This document shows positions 1-5,949 of a stretch of DNA of 12,961 nt, in pieces. Within the stretch, counting starts at the first letter, position 1; each line of letters starts with the position of its first letter. The notes below the pieces were generated by a model. It searched no databases and was not told where the DNA came from. It worked only from the letters and a program-made list of their open reading frames with translations. Source of the DNA: Flavobacterium sp. UBA6195 (GTDB lineage: Bacteria; Bacteroidota; Bacteroidia; Flavobacteriales; Flavobacteriaceae). A program made the translations under genes and the position numbers. Location: positions 1 to 12,961 of the forward strand of contig NZ_DITB01000035.1 of assembly GCF_002422095.1 (NCBI RefSeq). The letters run 5' to 3'.

Positions 1-2
1 TA

Positions 3-416
3 CTTTTGTTGACTACCGATGGCATGATGAGCGAAATTGTCCGAAGCAAAAAAGTAGAAAAAGAATATTACGCCCAAGTCGATGGAATCATTACCGAAGA
101 AGCTGTAGAACAATTAAGAAACGGTGTCGAAATTGGTTTACACGGAAAAAAATACAAAACCAAAAAGTGTAAAGCATTTAAATTAGAATCTGAACCAAAT
201 TTAGGCGAACGCGGTAAAAAGATTCGAGATGAACGTCACGGTCCAACGTCTTGGGTTTCGATAACTTTAACCGAAGGAAAATTTCGTCAAGTTAGAAAAA
301 TGACATCAGCGGTTGGTTTTCCTACATTACGATTGGTTCGAGTTCGGGTTGGAAACATTCATTTGAATGATTTAAAAGCTGGTGAAGTTTTAGAAGTGAG
401 TGGTTTTGATGTATAA
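3..416 (+). CDS. rluE: 23S rRNA pseudouridine synthase, RluE-like (5' partial)
   Basis: This is the C-terminal part of a single-domain pseudouridine synthase of the RsuA/RluB/E/F family, which isomerises a specific uridine in 23S rRNA. The frame is open to the left edge, so the TTG at 6 is not a true start; the first visible residues LLLTTDG fit the stretch just after the catalytic GRLDxxSEGL motif, which lies outside the window. Diagnostic RluE features are the KxEKEYYAQVDG strand, the PTSWVSITLTEGKFRQVRKM block and VGFPTLRLVRVRVG near the end. About 137 residues are visible; the family is usually somewhat over 200, so perhaps a third is missing. The gene ends at a terminator and converges with the hydrolase gene on the other strand. 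Assignment to RluE rather than RluB or RluF rests on the PTSW...VGFPTLRL signature recalled from the family, so the exact modified uridine is inferred. Confidence 0.88.
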   Translation, partial: LLLTTDGMMSEIVRSKKVEKEYYAQVDGIITEEAVEQLRNGVEIGLHGKKYKTKKCKAFKLESEPNLGERGKKIRDERHGPTSWVSITLTEGKFRQVRKMTSAVGFPTLRLVRVRVGNIHLNDLKAGEVLEVSGFDV

Positions 417-422
417 AAAAAT

Positions 423-460
423 AACAGCTATTTCAAGAGAAATAACTGTTTTCTGTTTTT
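423..460. terminator. Bidirectional intrinsic terminator between convergent genes
   Basis: A 12-bp stem (423-434 with 439-450, one C/A mismatch) closes a 4-base loop. A T-rich run, TTCTGTTTTT, follows on the + strand. On the - strand the stem is followed by ATTTTTTA, so the hairpin can end both the pseudouridine synthase transcript and the hydrolase transcript arriving from the right. Confidence 0.75.
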
Positions 461-475
461 GATATATTATAATGA

Positions 476-1237
476 TTATTTGAAAATCTCCATAAAAAAC
501 GTTTTCATCGCTTCCCAACTTCTTTTATCGGCTAATTCGTTGTAAGCAGCGCCTTTGCTGTTATCGCTTCCAGCATCTTTGTGTGTAAAGGCATGAACTG
601 AATTTGCATAATAAATCATTTGCCAATCGGCTTTTGAAGTTCTCATTTCGTTTTGGAAGGCTTCAATTTCTTTTGCAGGAACATAAGGATCATCCGCACC
701 ATGTAACACTAAAACTTTTGCTTTAATTTCATTCGTTGAACTATTCGCAGCTTTTCCTAAACCACCATGAAATGAAACTACTCCTTTTACATTTAAGTTA
801 CCACGAGCCGCTTCGATAGCACCTGTTCCTCCAAAGCAATATCCAATAACTGCAATTTGGTTTTTATCGGCACCCGCTTTTACTAATTGGTCAATCGCCA
901 ATTGAATTCTTTTTTGGTATTCCGCAGGATTGTTTTTGTAGAAACCAGCATTTTTTCCAGCTTCACCCGTGTTTTTTGGATTGTTTCCAACGCCGTAAAT
1001 ATCCGCTACAAAAGCATGATAGCCTAACTTAGATAAATTTTCAGCTGATTCTTTAGCGTGAGCATCAACTCCCATCCAAGCAGGAAGAACTATAACACCT
1101 GCTTTTTTAGGATTAGCTTTTTGTGCTTTAGCAAAAAATCCTTCTAATTTTTGATTACCATCGGCGTAATCTACTTTTACTAATTGTCCAAAGCTATTCA
1201 TTGTTGCTAAGAGTAAGGTAATGTAAAGGTACTTCAT
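476..1237 (-). CDS. Secreted dienelactone hydrolase family protein
   Basis: An alpha/beta hydrolase of the dienelactone hydrolase family (253 residues). The N-terminus MKYLYITLLLATMNSFGQ looks like a signal peptide, so it probably acts in the periplasm or outside the cell. The nucleophile elbow GYCFGG places the catalytic Cys at residue 134. The acid is Asp183 in HGADDPYVP and the base His215 in the HAF motif, which completes the Cys-Asp-His triad of this family. The length agrees with family members carrying an added signal sequence. It is last on the - strand after the ABC transporter genes, 70 bp beyond the ATPase stop. No good promoter box was seen in that gap, so read-through is likely. 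The substrate is unknown; family members cleave cyclic or ordinary esters, and nothing ties it to corrinoid uptake except position. Confidence 0.87.
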   Translation of the reverse strand: MKYLYITLLLATMNSFGQLVKVDYADGNQKLEGFFAKAQKANPKKAGVIVLPAWMGVDAHAKESAENLSKLGYHAFVADIYGVGNNPKNTGEAGKNAGFYKNNPAEYQKRIQLAIDQLVKAGADKNQIAVIGYCFGGTGAIEAARGNLNVKGVVSFHGGLGKAANSSTNEIKAKVLVLHGADDPYVPAKEIEAFQNEMRTSKADWQMIYYANSVHAFTHKDAGSDNSKGAAYNELADKRSWEAMKTFFMEIFK

Positions 1238-1307
1238 AACTTTTTTTTAGTAAAATTATGAAAATCGATAACAGAAATAGTTAAACAAAAGGTAAAATTG
1301 GGATAAA

Positions 1308-2093
1308 TTATTTGATTTTGAACTTCCCAATAGTAGCATCAAAAGTCAAATGTTCGGTATCAAACAACGTATTAAAAATCCCAGTTTGTATTAAATTGCA
1401 TGGTTGGTCTTGTACAATTTGTGTTGGTGTGAACACAATCATTTCATCAGTCATTTGAATCGCTAAATCGATGTCATGTGTAGAGTAGAGGATGGTTTTG
1501 CCAGTTTCGTGCGTGAGTTTTTGCAACAATTTCAATAAAGTTGCCTTGTGAACTAAATCTAAATGAGTAGTAGGTTCGTCTAAAATAATAATCGAAGTAT
1601 CTTGCGCCAAAGCGCGAGCAATCAAAGCAATTTGCAATTGTCCATCGCTAATTTCATCATGTTTTTTGTGAACCAAATGTTGGATTTCTGTTAAGACAAT
1701 CGCTTCTTCAATTTTCGTTTTGTCTTCTTCGGATAAAGTACCTAACCAATTGGTATAAGGTTGTCTACCTAGAGCAATGATTTCGTAAACGGTTAAGTTA
1801 CTTGGCGGTAATTTTTCGGTTAGAACGATGCTTAATTCTTGTGCTAAATCAAGTGGTTTATAACTTTGAAGCGATTTATTTAGTAAAGTAATTTCACCTG
1901 ATAATGGTGGAATAATTCCAGTTATTGTTTTTAATAAGGTAGATTTTCCAATTCCGTTTTCACCAATTAATGCGATTAATTTGCCTTTTTCCAAACCAAG
2001 ATTGATATTTTGAGCAATAGTAATCGTTTCCGATTTTGACTTGTAGCCAATCGAAAGATTTTGAGTTTGTATGGTGAAATTTTGTTTGGTCAT
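1308..2093 (-). CDS. ABC transporter ATP-binding protein (FecE/BtuD type)
   Basis: ATPase subunit of a FecCD/BtuCD-type importer, powering uptake of corrinoid, haem or iron chelate at the inner membrane. Counting from the ATG at 2093 (261 residues), the Walker A motif GENGIGKST is at 44-52, the signature ISDGQ at 148-152, Walker B with IIILDEP at 168-174, the D-loop HLD follows, and the switch histidine is His206 in STHD. The signature departs from LSGGQ, having Asp for the first Gly, and the usual Q-loop glutamine appears replaced within VLTEKL (90-95). An in-frame TTG at 2105 would add four residues, but the ATG is the better start. TATTTTTG on the - strand at 2110-2103 resembles a -7 box. 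The gene is separated from its likely permease partner by the GxxExxY gene and its repeats. Genomic context suggests BtuD, but the substrate is inferred. Confidence 0.9.
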   Translation of the reverse strand: MTKQNFTIQTQNLSIGYKSKSETITIAQNINLGLEKGKLIALIGENGIGKSTLLKTITGIIPPLSGEITLLNKSLQSYKPLDLAQELSIVLTEKLPPSNLTVYEIIALGRQPYTNWLGTLSEEDKTKIEEAIVLTEIQHLVHKKHDEISDGQLQIALIARALAQDTSIIILDEPTTHLDLVHKATLLKLLQKLTHETGKTILYSTHDIDLAIQMTDEMIVFTPTQIVQDQPCNLIQTGIFNTLFDTEHLTFDATIGKFKIK

Positions 2094-2113
2094 TGTGAAA
2101 TACAAAAATAGAG

Positions 2114-2294
2114 TTTACCACATAGAAACATAGTTTTTTTTGAGTTTTGTTTAGAAACTAAAGTTTTGCATAGGTTTATTCTTTTTCTAATTTTTTGAAA
2201 TAGGTTTTACCACATAGAAACATAGATTTTTTTGAGTTTTGTTTAGAAACTAAAGTTTTGTATAGTTTTATTTTTTTTCTAACTTTTTGAAATA
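2114..2294. repeat. Tandem duplication, period 92 bp
   Basis: Bases 2114-2202 and 2206-2294 align without gaps over 89 positions. I count five differences (at 2134, 2169, 2174, 2181 and 2191). Each copy starts with TTTACCACATAGAAACATAG. The right copy includes the last codons and stop of the GxxExxY gene. The left copy keeps a readable remnant on the - strand, YFKKLEKE followed by TAA, beside YFKKLEKK in the gene itself. The duplicated unit is therefore the gene tail plus its downstream flank. Confidence 0.9.
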
Positions 2295-2795
2295 CTCGTT
2301 TACAAATGTTTTTTGACCTTCTCTGAAAATATTGAAACAATTAAAGTTAATTATAATTCCTTTTGGGACTTTTAATAAGTTCATATAATTTAAAACTTGA
2401 GCGTCATGAATTGGTTTTATTTCTGAAACTGATTTCAATTCAACTACTAAACAATTTTCTACGAATAAATCACAACGAAATTCAATATCTAGTTCTTTTC
2501 CTTTGTAAACAACAGGAACTTTAAATTCGGAAACAAAATTTATATTTCTGTTGGTTAATTCCTCAATCATACATTGTTGGTAAACACTTTCTAACAATCC
2601 ACTCCCCATGTTTTTATGTACTTCAATAGCAGCTCCAATAACATTAAATGTGAGTTCGTCTAAATATTTCTGCGTCATATTTTTTTTATTTACCAAATAG
2701 AAACATAGATTAATATTATTTCATTTTTCTCTATGATAAAAAAACTAGTTTTCTATGTATGTCTCAAAAACAATAAACCTGTGTTTCTATGTGGT
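2117..2795. repeat. ACCACATAGAAACATAG repeat family around GxxExxY gene
   Basis: Four copies of a 17-bp sequence surround the GxxExxY gene. Two are downstream of it (2117-2133 and 2209-2225, identical). One lies at its 5' end (2692-2708, one difference) and an inverted copy sits farther upstream (2779-2795, reverse complement ACCACATAGAAACACAG). The sequence is itself built from ACATAGAA-like units with an 8-bp period. No transposase or clear target-site duplication was found. Confidence 0.8.
2268..2678 (-). CDS. GxxExxY protein (PD-(D/E)XK-like fold)
   Basis: A 136-residue member of the GxxExxY family, named for the motif seen here as GLLESVY at residues 27-33. Further conserved features are Asp70, ELK at 80-82 and HDAQVLNYM at 91-99. 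The D...ExK...Q pattern resembles PD-(D/E)XK nuclease folds, but no reaction is established for the family as far as I know. The ATG at 2678 is preferred to an in-frame TTG at 2696 that lies inside an ACCAAATAG-type repeat. The gene splits a transporter operon, and repeats lie on both sides. The tail is Lys-rich, KKLEKK. Family members are often found in odd places such as rRNA intervening sequences and repeat-rich intergenic DNA, which fits a cassette that moved in. Recognition is firm; function is unknown. Confidence 0.88.
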   Translation of the reverse strand: MTQKYLDELTFNVIGAAIEVHKNMGSGLLESVYQQCMIEELTNRNINFVSEFKVPVVYKGKELDIEFRCDLFVENCLVVELKSVSEIKPIHDAQVLNYMNLLKVPKGIIINFNCFNIFREGQKTFVNEYFKKLEKK

Positions 2796-2817
2796 TTTAT
2801 CTTATCTAAGTTTTAAT

Positions 2818-3843
2818 CTAAAAACGTTTCTTTCTCACTAACAACCAAATCACAACTGGTGCTCCAATTACAGAAGTTATAGCGTTTATTGGAAGTGTAA
2901 TATCATTTCCTGGAACTTGCGCAATTGTATCGCAACACAACATGACAATAGCGCCAAGTAACAGCGTACTCCAAAACAACACAAAATGATTACTCGTTTG
3001 AAATAACAATTTCGCCATATGCGGAACTGCCAATCCTATAAAAGCAATTGGACCGGCAAAAGCAGTGATGCTTCCTGCTAAAATACTGGTGGCAATAATG
3101 ATTAAAAAACGCGTTTTTTTATAATTGATTCCGATACTTTGCGCATATTTTTCACCCAATAATAAAGCATTCAAAGGTTTGATAACCATAAAACTAATTC
3201 CTATTCCAATGATAACAAAGACGGATAAAAGCGAAATTTCATTCCATGATAAATTCGAAATACTTCCCATGGACCAAAAGGTGAATTTCTGTAATTTTTC
3301 AGCAGTAGTAAAATAGGAAAGCACCGAAACAATAGCACTTGTAAAACTTCCAAACATCAGTCCTACAATAAGAATTGCCATGGTGTCTTTTAGTTTTTTC
3401 GATACCAATAAAACGGCCATAAAAACTAATAAACTTCCTAAACTTGAAGCTAGAATTAATCCGTAATTTGATAAAAAGAAGGATGAGATAAAGGTGGGTA
3501 AAAATCCTGTTCCTAAAATGACAAACGCCACTCCCAAACTCGCACCAGAACTCAATCCTAAAACATAAGGTCCCGCTAATGGATTTCGAAACAACGTTTG
3601 CATCAACAAGCCGCTCATTGAAAGTCCAATTCCAACTAAAATTGCGGTTATGGCTTTTGGAAAACGGAAATTCCATAGAATAATTTCCCAACTTTCCTTA
3701 CTCATTTCTTGTAAAAAAAGTCCGTTAACGACTTCTTTCAAAGGAATAGAAACCGAACCCAAACTAATATCAACCAAAAACAAAAATACCATTGCCATGA
3801 GCAAGAGGATGAAAAGAAGATTTTGTTTTTTGGTTATTGGCAT
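2818..3843 (-). CDS. FecCD/BtuC-family ABC transporter permease
   Basis: A polytopic inner-membrane permease of 341 residues, the usual size for BtuC/FecC/FecD proteins with about ten membrane helices. Family signatures are RNPLAGPYVLGLSSGASLG (86-104) and GPIAFIGLAVPH (264-275), the latter close to the cytoplasmic coupling helix that contacts the ATPase. The chain ends in a positively charged RKKRF tail. The start is the ATG at 3843. It lies 125 bp after the binding-protein gene, separated from it by an intergenic repeat, and before the GxxExxY gene. It is expected to form a homodimer with two ATPase subunits encoded at 1308-2093. Corrinoid transport is suggested by the neighbouring riboswitch-controlled receptor; siderophore or haem transport cannot be excluded from the sequence. 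Confidence 0.93.
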   Translation of the reverse strand: MPITKKQNLLFILLLMAMVFLFLVDISLGSVSIPLKEVVNGLFLQEMSKESWEIILWNFRFPKAITAILVGIGLSMSGLLMQTLFRNPLAGPYVLGLSSGASLGVAFVILGTGFLPTFISSFFLSNYGLILASSLGSLLVFMAVLLVSKKLKDTMAILIVGLMFGSFTSAIVSVLSYFTTAEKLQKFTFWSMGSISNLSWNEISLLSVFVIIGIGISFMVIKPLNALLLGEKYAQSIGINYKKTRFLIIIATSILAGSITAFAGPIAFIGLAVPHMAKLLFQTSNHFVLFWSTLLLGAIVMLCCDTIAQVPGNDITLPINAITSVIGAPVVIWLLVRKKRF

Positions 3844-3896
3844 CAGTTGATTTTTTTGGCTAAATTACGTTTTTAGAATCTATTTTAGTTGAATAG

Positions 3897-3963
3897 CACA
3901 AAGTTACACGAAGTTTTCACAAAGTTTCACAAAAAAACTTAGCGACTTAGCGTCTTTGCGAGC
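3897..3963. repeat. Intergenic repeat, left partner of inverted pair
   Basis: Bases 3897-3930 are made of CACAAAGTT/CACGAAGTTTT-like units with a period of 10-11 bp. Read in reverse they match 5172-5206 with one substitution and one extra A. A second motif, CTTAGCGACTTAGCGTC followed by TTTGCGAGC (3938-3963), fills the space up to the binding-protein stop codon. This looks like a common intergenic repeat rather than coding DNA. On the - strand it contains TAACTTTG (3906-3899), a match to the TAnnTTTG -7 box facing the permease. Confidence 0.75.
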
Positions 3964-3968
3964 AAAAA

Positions 3969-5099
3969 TTATTTCAACTTCTCAAAAAAGAACAGCTCAT
4001 AATCCGGCAACACTTCAGGATGTAAAATTTTTACGATATCTTTCAAAACCAAATCAGGACGATTTTGTGCTAATTCGTAATAAATAACACCACCTGTTTT
4101 TCCTTTTTTGGTACTAAAAGAATACACATTTTTGTTTTTAACCGCTTTGAAGTGAATGTAATTTGGATTATTATCCAAAATTTGTTGAATCGAACCAAAT
4201 TGTCCTGGCCCAATCCAAAAATCAGCTTCTTTTGCCTTGTCCAAAACGCTTTCGAACGATAAAGCTAAGCTTCCGGTTCCTTTGGAATCTTTCCATAAAT
4301 AATTTCCGTTGGCTTCTTTTAAAAAATAGGCTGCCCAACTATCGCCTTGTGGTAAAAACCATTGGTCTTCGTAGATAGCACCAGCAAAAATGGTAGGTTG
4401 GGTTTTAGCCTTTTTCGCTAAAACTAATACGGAATTGTATTCTTTCTCTATCGAATTGAAAATCTCGGTTGCTTTTTCGTCTAAATCATATAATGCACCA
4501 AAGAACTTAATCCATTCGGCTTTTCCTAAAGGCGTTTTTTCGGTCCAATCGCCGTTGAATATGATTTTCTGACCATTCTTTTCTAAGTTTTTGTAGGTTT
4601 TCAAATCGCCATCTACACTAAAACCAACAATTACATCAGGTTGAATGTCTAAAATTACTTCGGTGTTTAAACCTTGATTGGAACCTAAATCGCGCACTTT
4701 TCCAGCATCGATTAAAGCTCTTGTTTTTTCAGATGAAATGTATTCTGTGGTTGGAAAACCAATTAAAGTATTTTCTACCCCTAAAGATTCTAAAGCTGGA
4801 ATATGCGTTGTTGAGGTTACAATTATTTTCTTAATTGGCACTTCAATCGAAGTAAATTGTTGTAAACTATCTGGAATTTGAACGCCTTTTTTATGAAGAA
4901 CATAGGTGTAATCATCTTTAGCTTCAGGATACGCATTCGAAACTTTTATAACCGAAAAACCATTGTATTTTTCAATAGAAAATCCTTCTGCATATTCAAT
5001 GCTGTTTCGAACAGAAGTACTTTGATTTGCAACGTTTTCTGATTTTTTACATTGGGTAAAACCAAAAAATAAAACGATTAAAAAGAAATAATAGCGCAT
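3969..5099 (-). CDS. ABC transporter substrate-binding lipoprotein (BtuF/FepB-like)
   Basis: Periplasmic substrate-binding protein of the class that serves FecCD/BtuCD importers (376 residues). MRYYFFLIVLFFGFTQC is a lipoprotein signal with Cys17 as the lipid-bearing residue. The binding-protein domain starts near residue 90 with KKIIVTSTTHIPALESLGV. It continues through LGSNQGLNTEVILDIQPDVIVG, typical of family PF01497, and a long helix near 205-230 links the two lobes. The C-terminal lobe includes the AVKNKNVYSF segment. A - strand TACTTTTG at 5121-5114 is a candidate -7 box 15 bp before the ATG. Inverted repeats lie on both sides of the gene. It is first in the transporter gene order, before permease and ATPase. 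A corrinoid ligand is inferred from context only; residues contacting the ligand cannot be assigned here. Confidence 0.9.
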   Translation of the reverse strand: MRYYFFLIVLFFGFTQCKKSENVANQSTSVRNSIEYAEGFSIEKYNGFSVIKVSNAYPEAKDDYTYVLHKKGVQIPDSLQQFTSIEVPIKKIIVTSTTHIPALESLGVENTLIGFPTTEYISSEKTRALIDAGKVRDLGSNQGLNTEVILDIQPDVIVGFSVDGDLKTYKNLEKNGQKIIFNGDWTEKTPLGKAEWIKFFGALYDLDEKATEIFNSIEKEYNSVLVLAKKAKTQPTIFAGAIYEDQWFLPQGDSWAAYFLKEANGNYLWKDSKGTGSLALSFESVLDKAKEADFWIGPGQFGSIQQILDNNPNYIHFKAVKNKNVYSFSTKKGKTGGVIYYELAQNRPDLVLKDIVKILHPEVLPDYELFFFEKLK

Positions 5100-5113
5100 G
5101 AAATTGTTTTTTG

Positions 5114-5121
5114 CAAAAGTA
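5114..5121 (-). promoter_or_regulatory. Candidate -7 promoter box for the binding-protein gene
   Basis: On the - strand this reads TACTTTTG, a match to the Bacteroidota -7 consensus TAnnTTTG, 15 bp ahead of the ATG at 5099. I did not find a TTTG box at the expected -33 distance, so the call is tentative. Confidence 0.4.
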
Positions 5122-5137
5122 GTTTTTTATTTTTTTG

Positions 5138-5206
5138 CCACAGATTATAAAGATTAAAAAGGATTTTATTTGTGATACTTTGTGAAAAACTTCGTGTAAC
5201 TTTGTG
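5138..5206. repeat. Intergenic repeat, right partner of inverted pair
   Basis: Bases 5172-5206 are the reverse complement of 3897-3930 apart from one substitution and one inserted A. Beside it, 5138-5168 (GCCACAGATTATAAAGATT and AT-rich continuation) has the look of another short-period intergenic repeat common in this phylum. On the + strand TAACTTTG at 5197-5204 matches the -7 consensus and faces the small ORF at 5261, mirroring the outward box in the left copy. Confidence 0.72.
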
Positions 5207-5241
5207 TAACAAATAAGACAGAAAGAAATTACCAAAACCAC

Positions 5242-5249
5242 TAAATTTG
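5242..5249 (+). promoter_or_regulatory. Candidate -7 box for the 35-residue ORF
   Basis: TAAATTTG fits TAnnTTTG and ends 11 bp before the ATG at 5261, implying a very short leader. No matching -33 box was found. AT-rich DNA gives chance matches, so this is weak support. Confidence 0.3.
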
Positions 5250-5260
5250 TCATAAAAAAC

Positions 5261-5368
5261 ATGAGAACAGATTCTAACGCTTTCCTTTATGCTGTAGCAA
5301 CAATAATTTTAGCCCACTTTGTAATTGGCTTTATTTGGTTGTGGCGTAAGATGAATAAGAAGAAGTAG
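5261..5368 (+). CDS. Small single-pass membrane protein (35 aa)
   Basis: A short ORF running ATG to TAG. The protein begins MRTDSNAF, has a continuous hydrophobic segment at about residues 8-28 (LYAVATIILAHFVIGFIWLW), and ends with the basic tail RKMNKKK. This is the pattern of a one-helix inner-membrane protein with its C-terminus in the cytoplasm by the positive-inside rule. It occupies a gap otherwise without a gene, between the binding-protein gene and the TonB-like gene. Its stop codon is one base from the stop of the TonB-like gene on the other strand. A TAAATTTG box lies just upstream. I do not recognise a named family; it may be a transporter accessory peptide or a chance ORF. The clean helix plus charged tail argues for a real gene. 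Confidence 0.6.
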   Translation: MRTDSNAFLYAVATIILAHFVIGFIWLWRKMNKKK

Positions 5369-5369
5369 G

Positions 5370-5867
5370 TTATAATTTAAAATTAATTGGAATTGCATAA
5401 GCAACTTTAACAACTTGACCTCTTTGAGTTGCAGGAATAAAATCAGGTAATTTGTTTATTATTCGTTTTGCTTCTTCTTCAAAAAGTGATTGATATTCTG
5501 ATTTTTTTCCTCTAACTCGAATATTGGTTAATTTTCCATCTTTTTCAATTTCAAATGTAACGATAACACGAGTTTCAATTTTACTTTCTTTTGCTTCTTT
5601 CGGATATTTCAAGTGTTTTTCAATGTGTTTTTTCATTTCTTCTTGAAAACAATCTCTTTGCAAGGTTTTTTCGATTTTTTCACATGAATTAAAAAGCGGT
5701 ACTTGTTCAACTACTGCAAAAGGAATTGACATATCTTCAGTTGGATATGGATCGCCAGCTTCTTGAACCAAAACAGTTTCGGGATCGGAAATTTTTATTT
5801 CTCGCACTTCAATTTTTTGAGCTTGTGAAAATGTAAAACTAAATATGATTAAAGCTAAAAATTTCAT
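5370..5867 (-). CDS. Secreted TonB C-terminal-domain (energy transducer TonB-like) protein
   Basis: A 165-residue protein with signal peptide MKFLALIIFSFTFSQAQ and a TonB C-terminal domain at about 75-165: HIEKHLKYPKEAKESKIE, then VTFEIEKDGKLTNIRVRG and a final strand ending PINFKL. The motif VEQVPLFNSCEKI (53-65) recurs in flavobacterial TonB-like proteins. The frame extends upstream to 5945, but the ATG at 5867 is chosen because it starts directly with the signal sequence and leaves room for the promoter at 5902-5895. Unlike classical TonB there is no uncleaved membrane anchor and no Pro-rich spacer. Cys62 and Cys73 could pair in the periplasm. It is divergent from the receptor gene, so a role in energising or modulating that receptor is plausible but inferred. 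Confidence 0.83.
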   Translation of the reverse strand: MKFLALIIFSFTFSQAQKIEVREIKISDPETVLVQEAGDPYPTEDMSIPFAVVEQVPLFNSCEKIEKTLQRDCFQEEMKKHIEKHLKYPKEAKESKIETRVIVTFEIEKDGKLTNIRVRGKKSEYQSLFEEEAKRIINKLPDFIPATQRGQVVKVAYAIPINFKL

Positions 5868-5894
5868 TCTGAATGAATTTAAAAAAGTGAAATT

Positions 5895-5902
5895 CAAAGG
5901 TA
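5895..5902 (-). promoter_or_regulatory. -7 promoter box for TonB-like gene
   Basis: On the - strand this reads TACCTTTG within TATACCTTTG, an exact TAnnTTTG match. A start about six bases on would leave a leader of roughly 20 bases before the ATG at 5867. The same ten bases occur on the + strand for the receptor gene, forming a mirror-image divergent promoter. Confidence 0.62.
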
Positions 5903-5911
5903 TAAAATTAA

Positions 5912-5942
5912 ATTGCAATTTTTGAAAAATATTATACCTTTG
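5912..5942 (+). promoter_or_regulatory. Promoter of the riboswitch-btuB transcript
   Basis: TACCTTTG at 5935-5942 matches the Bacteroidota -7 consensus. ATTG at 5912-5915 lies 19 bp upstream, a three-of-four match to the TTTG -33 element at the right distance. Transcription would begin near 5948, immediately before the first riboswitch helix, which supports the call. Confidence 0.65.
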
Positions 5943-5949
5943 CACCCGA

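Noticed and set aside
6..416. TTG at 6 as the start of the pseudouridine synthase gene
   Set aside because: The frame is open to the window edge and the first residues match the interior of the family just after the catalytic motif, so the gene simply enters from outside.
2117..2225. CRISPR-like array formed by ACCACATAGAAACATAG copies
   Set aside because: Only two copies are regularly spaced, and the 75-bp sequence between them is itself duplicated, so this is a tandem duplication and not spacers.
3299..3691. 130-codon ORF on the - strand inside the permease gene
   Set aside because: It is a different-frame shadow of the permease, rich in Phe, Arg and Cys as expected for out-of-frame reading.
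3897..5206. Insertion sequence or transposon carrying the binding-protein gene
   Set aside because: The inverted repeats could be ends, but no transposase and no flanking target duplication were found, and the gene belongs with its permease and ATPase.
5047..5262. 71-codon ORF on the - strand
   Set aside because: It overlaps the signal-sequence end of the binding-protein gene in another frame, runs through the intergenic repeats and resembles no protein I know.
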